From contig NZ_CP016428.1 of assembly GCF_001693385.1 (NCBI RefSeq), positions 5,890,001 to 5,954,000 of the forward strand: DNA of 64,000 nt, in the 5' to 3' direction. The DNA is from Bradyrhizobium icense (GTDB lineage Bacteria; Pseudomonadota; Alphaproteobacteria; Rhizobiales; Xanthobacteraceae). Shown here piece by piece: positions 61,096 through 64,000 of this stretch; position 1 is the stretch's first letter; every line of letters begins with the position of its first letter. The notes under the pieces are model-generated. The model saw nothing but the letters and a program-made list of their open reading frames with translations, searched no databases and was not told where the DNA came from. Position numbers and translations under genes: made by a program.

Positions 61096-61917
61096 TCACT
61101 TCGGCGTCGCGCGCCGGATCAGGGCGCAGAGCCCTGTCATGCGTGCGATCGGATGTTCGACGAACAGGCGGCAGGAGACGAGCGCAGGTTTGAGCGTATA
61201 CGGCGGTGGCGCCGGCTTCAGTTGCTTTGCGAGAATTGCACCATGCGCGTGCCCGAGCGCGCGAGTCGAAAGCGTCAGCGCGCTCAGCCGCCCTTGCCGC
61301 TGCAGTGGCGCCAGCATTGTTCGCACCAGCGCCAGATAGGACGGCCAGTAAGCGAGATGCCGGTACATGCTCGCAATCAGTTGCGGCTCGGTGTCCTCGC
61401 CGAAGGAATTCAATTCGGCGACCAGCGCCGCCACCTCGGGGTCCAGCGCCTCCATCGGCGGCAGCTCCGGGATTTTGGTGCCGGGCGCCGTTGGTGCCGT
61501 ATCGACGGGGCTCACGGCATCGGCCGGGCGCGGCTCGTAATGCGCCAGTAGCGCCGAGAGCACGACGAGCGCGAGCGCATTGGTATATTGATAGCTGTCG
61601 AGCACGTCACGAATCCGCGCGCGTTCGGTCTCGTCCACGCCGCCGGCAAGCAACGTGTCGATGGAGAAGCCGGGCCAATCCGGCAAAGCGATCGTTCGCC
61701 TGACGGCTTCGGCGTGCAACGGCGCGTCGCCGAGATAAAGCGGTCGCACCGTCGCCCACGTCCACTCTAGCGCACCCGGCATAGTCGCAAGGTTGCGCCA
61801 GATCAGGTTGACCACGCTGGTACCGAGCACCTTGCGGATGTCGGCATAGATGTCTGCGATTTCGCCTCTCGCTTCGGATTCGAGAACCGACGGAACGCTC
61901 TCGGCCATTACTGTCAT
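61096..61917 (-). CDS. DehI-like (group I haloacid dehalogenase family) protein
   Basis: 273 aa, no signal peptide, all-helical. The segment EIADIYADIRKVLGTSVVNL-IWRNLATMPGALEWTWATVR matches the DehI repeat; a second, weaker copy follows around residue 160-205 (SMYRHLAYWPSYLALVRTML), as DehI is an internal pseudo-dimer. DehI hydrolyses 2-haloacids, but many relatives are uncharacterised. The gene starts one base from the stop of the hydratase-like gene, so they form an operon. Confidence 0.6.
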   Translation of the reverse strand: MTVMAESVPSVLESEARGEIADIYADIRKVLGTSVVNLIWRNLATMPGALEWTWATVRPLYLGDAPLHAEAVRRTIALPDWPGFSIDTLLAGGVDETERARIRDVLDSYQYTNALALVVLSALLAHYEPRPADAVSPVDTAPTAPGTKIPELPPMEALDPEVAALVAELNSFGEDTEPQLIASMYRHLAYWPSYLALVRTMLAPLQRQGRLSALTLSTRALGHAHGAILAKQLKPAPPPYTLKPALVSCRLFVEHPIARMTGLCALIRRATPK

Positions 61918-61918
61918 T

Positions 61919-62704
61919 TCATGTGAATTTGGCTTCCACTATGCCCAACCCGTCGAGCTCCATTCTGACGGCATCGCCCTGGTCTAGCCACACAGTTTTC
62001 ACGAGGCTGCCGGTGAGAACGATCTGCCCGGCATGCAACCCCGTGCCCTCTTCGGCGAGATGATTGGCAAGCCAGGCCAGCGCGTTGTGGGGATCGCCGA
62101 GTACGTCGGCGCCGGTGCCGCGGCCGACTTCCTTGCCGTTGACAACGGCACGGCCCTTGGCCGTGAGCAGGTCCGGCGCCGTGGTGCGCGCCACCGCCTT
62201 GCCGAGCACGCAGCCGGCGGCGAAGAAATCGTCCGCGACCAGCGTCGGCGCGCCCATCGTCTCCCATTTGACGTAGCGGTCGTCGACGATCTCGATTGCA
62301 GGGTGATAAGCCTCGATTGCCTCCATCACCCACTCCGCGGTGAAGGGGGCTTCTGACGGCGCAAGATTACGCGCCAGCCGCACCGCGATCTCGCATTCGA
62401 CGCCGACACGGACGTAGTCGCCGAACCGCAGCTTGGCGCCGGAGTCATGCACGCCCTTGGCGAACACGCCACCGCCGCAAGGATGGGGGATGTCGAGATA
62501 TTCCTGCATCACCGGGCTCGTGCAGCCGATCTTGTAGCCGACCAGGGCGCCGGTCTGCGGCAGCATCAGATCGTGGACGGCGCGTTGTAACCGATAGCCT
62601 TCGGCTTCATCGGCAGGCGCGAGCTCAGCCGGCAGCGCGGCCAGCGGCGCGCGATTGCGGCGGGCGGTAGCGATGGTCTGGGCGGCCGCGAGAATCTTGT
62701 CCAT
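61919..62704 (-). CDS. 2-keto-4-pentenoate hydratase / fumarylacetoacetate hydrolase family
   Basis: 261 aa, MhpD-like length. Features: GYKIGCTSPVMQEYLDIPHP, the metal-binding VGVECEIAVRLARNL and AIEIVDDRY, and the C-terminal GQIVLTGSLVKTVWLDQGD. Acts in meta-cleavage pathways by hydrating 2-keto-4-pentenoates or decarboxylating 4-oxalocrotonate, with Mg2+. The DehI-like gene follows directly, hinting at a small catabolic pair. Other family members have different substrates. Confidence 0.85.
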   Translation of the reverse strand: MDKILAAAQTIATARRNRAPLAALPAELAPADEAEGYRLQRAVHDLMLPQTGALVGYKIGCTSPVMQEYLDIPHPCGGGVFAKGVHDSGAKLRFGDYVRVGVECEIAVRLARNLAPSEAPFTAEWVMEAIEAYHPAIEIVDDRYVKWETMGAPTLVADDFFAAGCVLGKAVARTTAPDLLTAKGRAVVNGKEVGRGTGADVLGDPHNALAWLANHLAEEGTGLHAGQIVLTGSLVKTVWLDQGDAVRMELDGLGIVEAKFT

Positions 62705-62772
62705 CAGCGGCGGCTTTCAAGTTTGCAACGGCGCTGACCGCACGCTGCGGTCAGTCGCCCAACATTACCCTA

Positions 62773-63183
62773 CTATTCGTCGCGATAAACCTTCTCGCGC
62801 TTCTCGTGACGTTCCTGCGCTTCCACTGACAGCGTGGCGATCGGACGCGCCTCCAGCCGTTTGAGCGAGATCGGCTCGCCGGTCTCCTCGCAATAGCCGT
62901 AGGTGTTGTCTTCGATGCGTTGCAGCGCCGCGTCGATCTTGGAGATCAGCTTGCGCTGGCGGTCACGGGCGCGCAGTTCGATGGCGCGATCGGTTTCGGA
63001 AGAGGCGCGATCAGCAAGATCGGGATGATTGACGTTCTCTTCCTGGAGGGTCTGCAGGGTGATCTTCGATTCCCTGAGGATCTCGTCCTTCCACGCCAGC
63101 AACTTGGCGCGAAAATACTCGCGCTGGCGGTCGTTCATGAAAGGCTCTTTTTCGGAGGGTCGATAATTCTTCAACTTTTCCAA
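62773..63183 (-). CDS. dksA: RNA polymerase-binding transcription factor DksA
   Basis: 136 aa from TTG 63183 (LEKLKNYRPSEKEPFMNDRQ), which keeps the conserved KLKNYRPS leader; ATG 63138 (MNDRQREYF) would remove it. Coiled-coil with tip (NHPDLADRASSETDRAIELR) and C-terminal zinc-finger region DNTYGYCEETGEPISLKRLE, where only one of the usual four cysteines remains, as in the oxidation-insensitive alphaproteobacterial forms. Works with ppGpp at RNA polymerase. The long open frame to 63402 is not coding. Confidence 0.93.
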   Translation of the reverse strand: MEKLKNYRPSEKEPFMNDRQREYFRAKLLAWKDEILRESKITLQTLQEENVNHPDLADRASSETDRAIELRARDRQRKLISKIDAALQRIEDNTYGYCEETGEPISLKRLEARPIATLSVEAQERHEKREKVYRDE

Positions 63184-63337
63184 GGCCAGCCCATCTTCAC
63201 GTGCAAGGCGGGGCGGAAAATTGTCCGTCCGCGCGGGCCTTATATAGCGGCGGGTTGTGACAGACAATATCGTCCGTCCCCGTGGGAGTACCGCCCCAAG
63301 GCCTTGCACAGGCAAAACTATCGGGGCGGCCTGTCTG

Positions 63338-63949
63338 TTAGTAGCCGACCGTGAAGCGCTGGCGGATATGGGCCGGGCGCTCGATTTCGTCGGCGAGTGC
63401 AACTGCGAAATCGTCGAAGGAAATCGAACTTTTGCCGTCGGAAGCAGTCAAAAGCTGGTCGGTCCCTAGACGGAACTTGCCGGTTCGCTCGCCGGCAGTG
63501 AACAGGGCCGAGGGCGACAGGAAGGTCCAGTTGAGTTCCTTCTCGGCCCGGAGCAAGTCGAGGAAGGCGGCGCCCTTCTCGGCTTCCGCCTTGTATGCCA
63601 CGGGAAAGCCCGGGGTGGTGACCAGCCGGACGCCCGGAGCCACTTCAAGACTGCCCGCGCCCCCGACCACGAGATAGCGGCCGACCTTCGAATCCTTTGC
63701 GGCACCGATCAGCTTGGCCGGGTCGCTGGCGAGAAAGTGGATCGAACTGATCGCGGCATCATGACCGGTGAGCTGCCGGGCCAGTCCCGCCTGGTCCATG
63801 GCATCGCCCGCGGCGGGCGTGACGTTGGCCTGGGTGGCGATCTTTTCGGGATGGCGGGCGATGGCGGTCACGCTGTGGCCGCGGCGGGCCAGTTCGGCGG
63901 TGATGCGCGAGCCGGCATTGCCGGACGCGCCGATGACGGCGATTTTCAT
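63338..63949 (-). CDS. NAD(P)-binding reductase, NmrA / YwnB-like
   Basis: 203 aa, Rossmann fold: MKIAVIGASGNAGSRITAEL (GxxGxxG dinucleotide site), then ISSIHFLASDPAKLIGAAKD and RYLVVGGAGSLEVAPGVRLV, and the family C-terminus WTFLSPSALFTAGERTGKFR. Short-chain atypical SDR; such proteins act as flavin/NADH reductases or redox sensors. Stands alone, 155 bp from dksA. Confidence 0.87.
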   Translation of the reverse strand: MKIAVIGASGNAGSRITAELARRGHSVTAIARHPEKIATQANVTPAAGDAMDQAGLARQLTGHDAAISSIHFLASDPAKLIGAAKDSKVGRYLVVGGAGSLEVAPGVRLVTTPGFPVAYKAEAEKGAAFLDLLRAEKELNWTFLSPSALFTAGERTGKFRLGTDQLLTASDGKSSISFDDFAVALADEIERPAHIRQRFTVGY

Positions 63950-64000
63950 GGAAGTCTCCCTTGCGATACGCGAATGTGGTATCCAGTGGTGACTAGATAG

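Overview
The window looks like a chromosome segment from a Bradyrhizobium-type alphaproteobacterium (Nitrobacteraceae). The evidence is GC-rich coding DNA, a Caulobacter-like flagellar gene set with candidate CtrA sites, an intergenic palindrome of the kind common in bradyrhizobia (GAGCATGATC...GATCATGCTC), and many small conserved rhizobial proteins. All names come from reading the translated sequence; no database search was run.

Left end (1-4.3 kb): a gene-poor, probably integrated and decaying segment. It holds the 3' end of a class V aminotransferase-like gene, one small conserved gene with a strong CtrA-like site upstream, a small helix-turn-helix protein and a complete tyrosine integrase. 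From 4.3 kb ordinary chromosome resumes: small membrane proteins, then a nitric-oxide-type module (truncated haemoglobin, 44-aa membrane protein, NsrR-like regulator, DUF6522 protein) around a perfect 27-bp palindrome. Next come a SET-domain methyltransferase, two exported proteins, and a TetR regulator with a carotenoid-cleavage-type oxygenase and a two-gene membrane operon. The oxygenase and the membrane operon share an identical promoter-operator layout.

12-26 kb: housekeeping and accessory metabolism. This covers a DUF429 protein overlapping class I fumarase, small exported proteins, an isoprenylcysteine methyltransferase-like protein, a GFA-family protein, a GST, and a tandem DUF3606 protein. 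It also holds an SsuABC/TauABC-type ABC importer with a Crp/Fnr regulator and a convergent allophanate-hydrolase-like amidase, a broken lectin-like pseudogene and a Tim44-domain protein.

26.7-35.1 kb and 49-55.8 kb: two flagellar blocks. Block one is flgB-flgC-fliE-fliQ-fliR-flhB followed by cckA on the minus strand, with fliO-fliP diverging. Block two is fliL-fliM-DUF6468-motE on the minus strand and flgF-flgG-flgA-flgH on the plus strand. Candidate CtrA sites lie before flgB, before a 1260-aa exported TPR protein at 44.2-48 kb and, as a half-site, before fliL. A sigma-54-type promoter lies before flgF. CckA is the kinase that feeds CtrA, so regulator and likely targets are both present.

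35.2-49 kb, between the flagellar blocks: a diguanylate cyclase, small secreted proteins, a GlcD-type FAD oxidase, and an operon of a membrane-anchored protein, a class III adenylate cyclase with TPRs and an unclassified PLP-fold enzyme.

56-64 kb: a stress module (YidB-like and GlsB-like genes behind a perfect EcfG-type promoter), a hybrid kinase with an ethylene-receptor-like membrane domain that has lost the copper-binding histidine, a PRC-barrel protein, a 26-aa membrane peptide, an SspB-like domain carrying a signal peptide, a DehI-like protein with a 2-keto-4-pentenoate hydratase-like enzyme, dksA and an NAD(P)-binding reductase.
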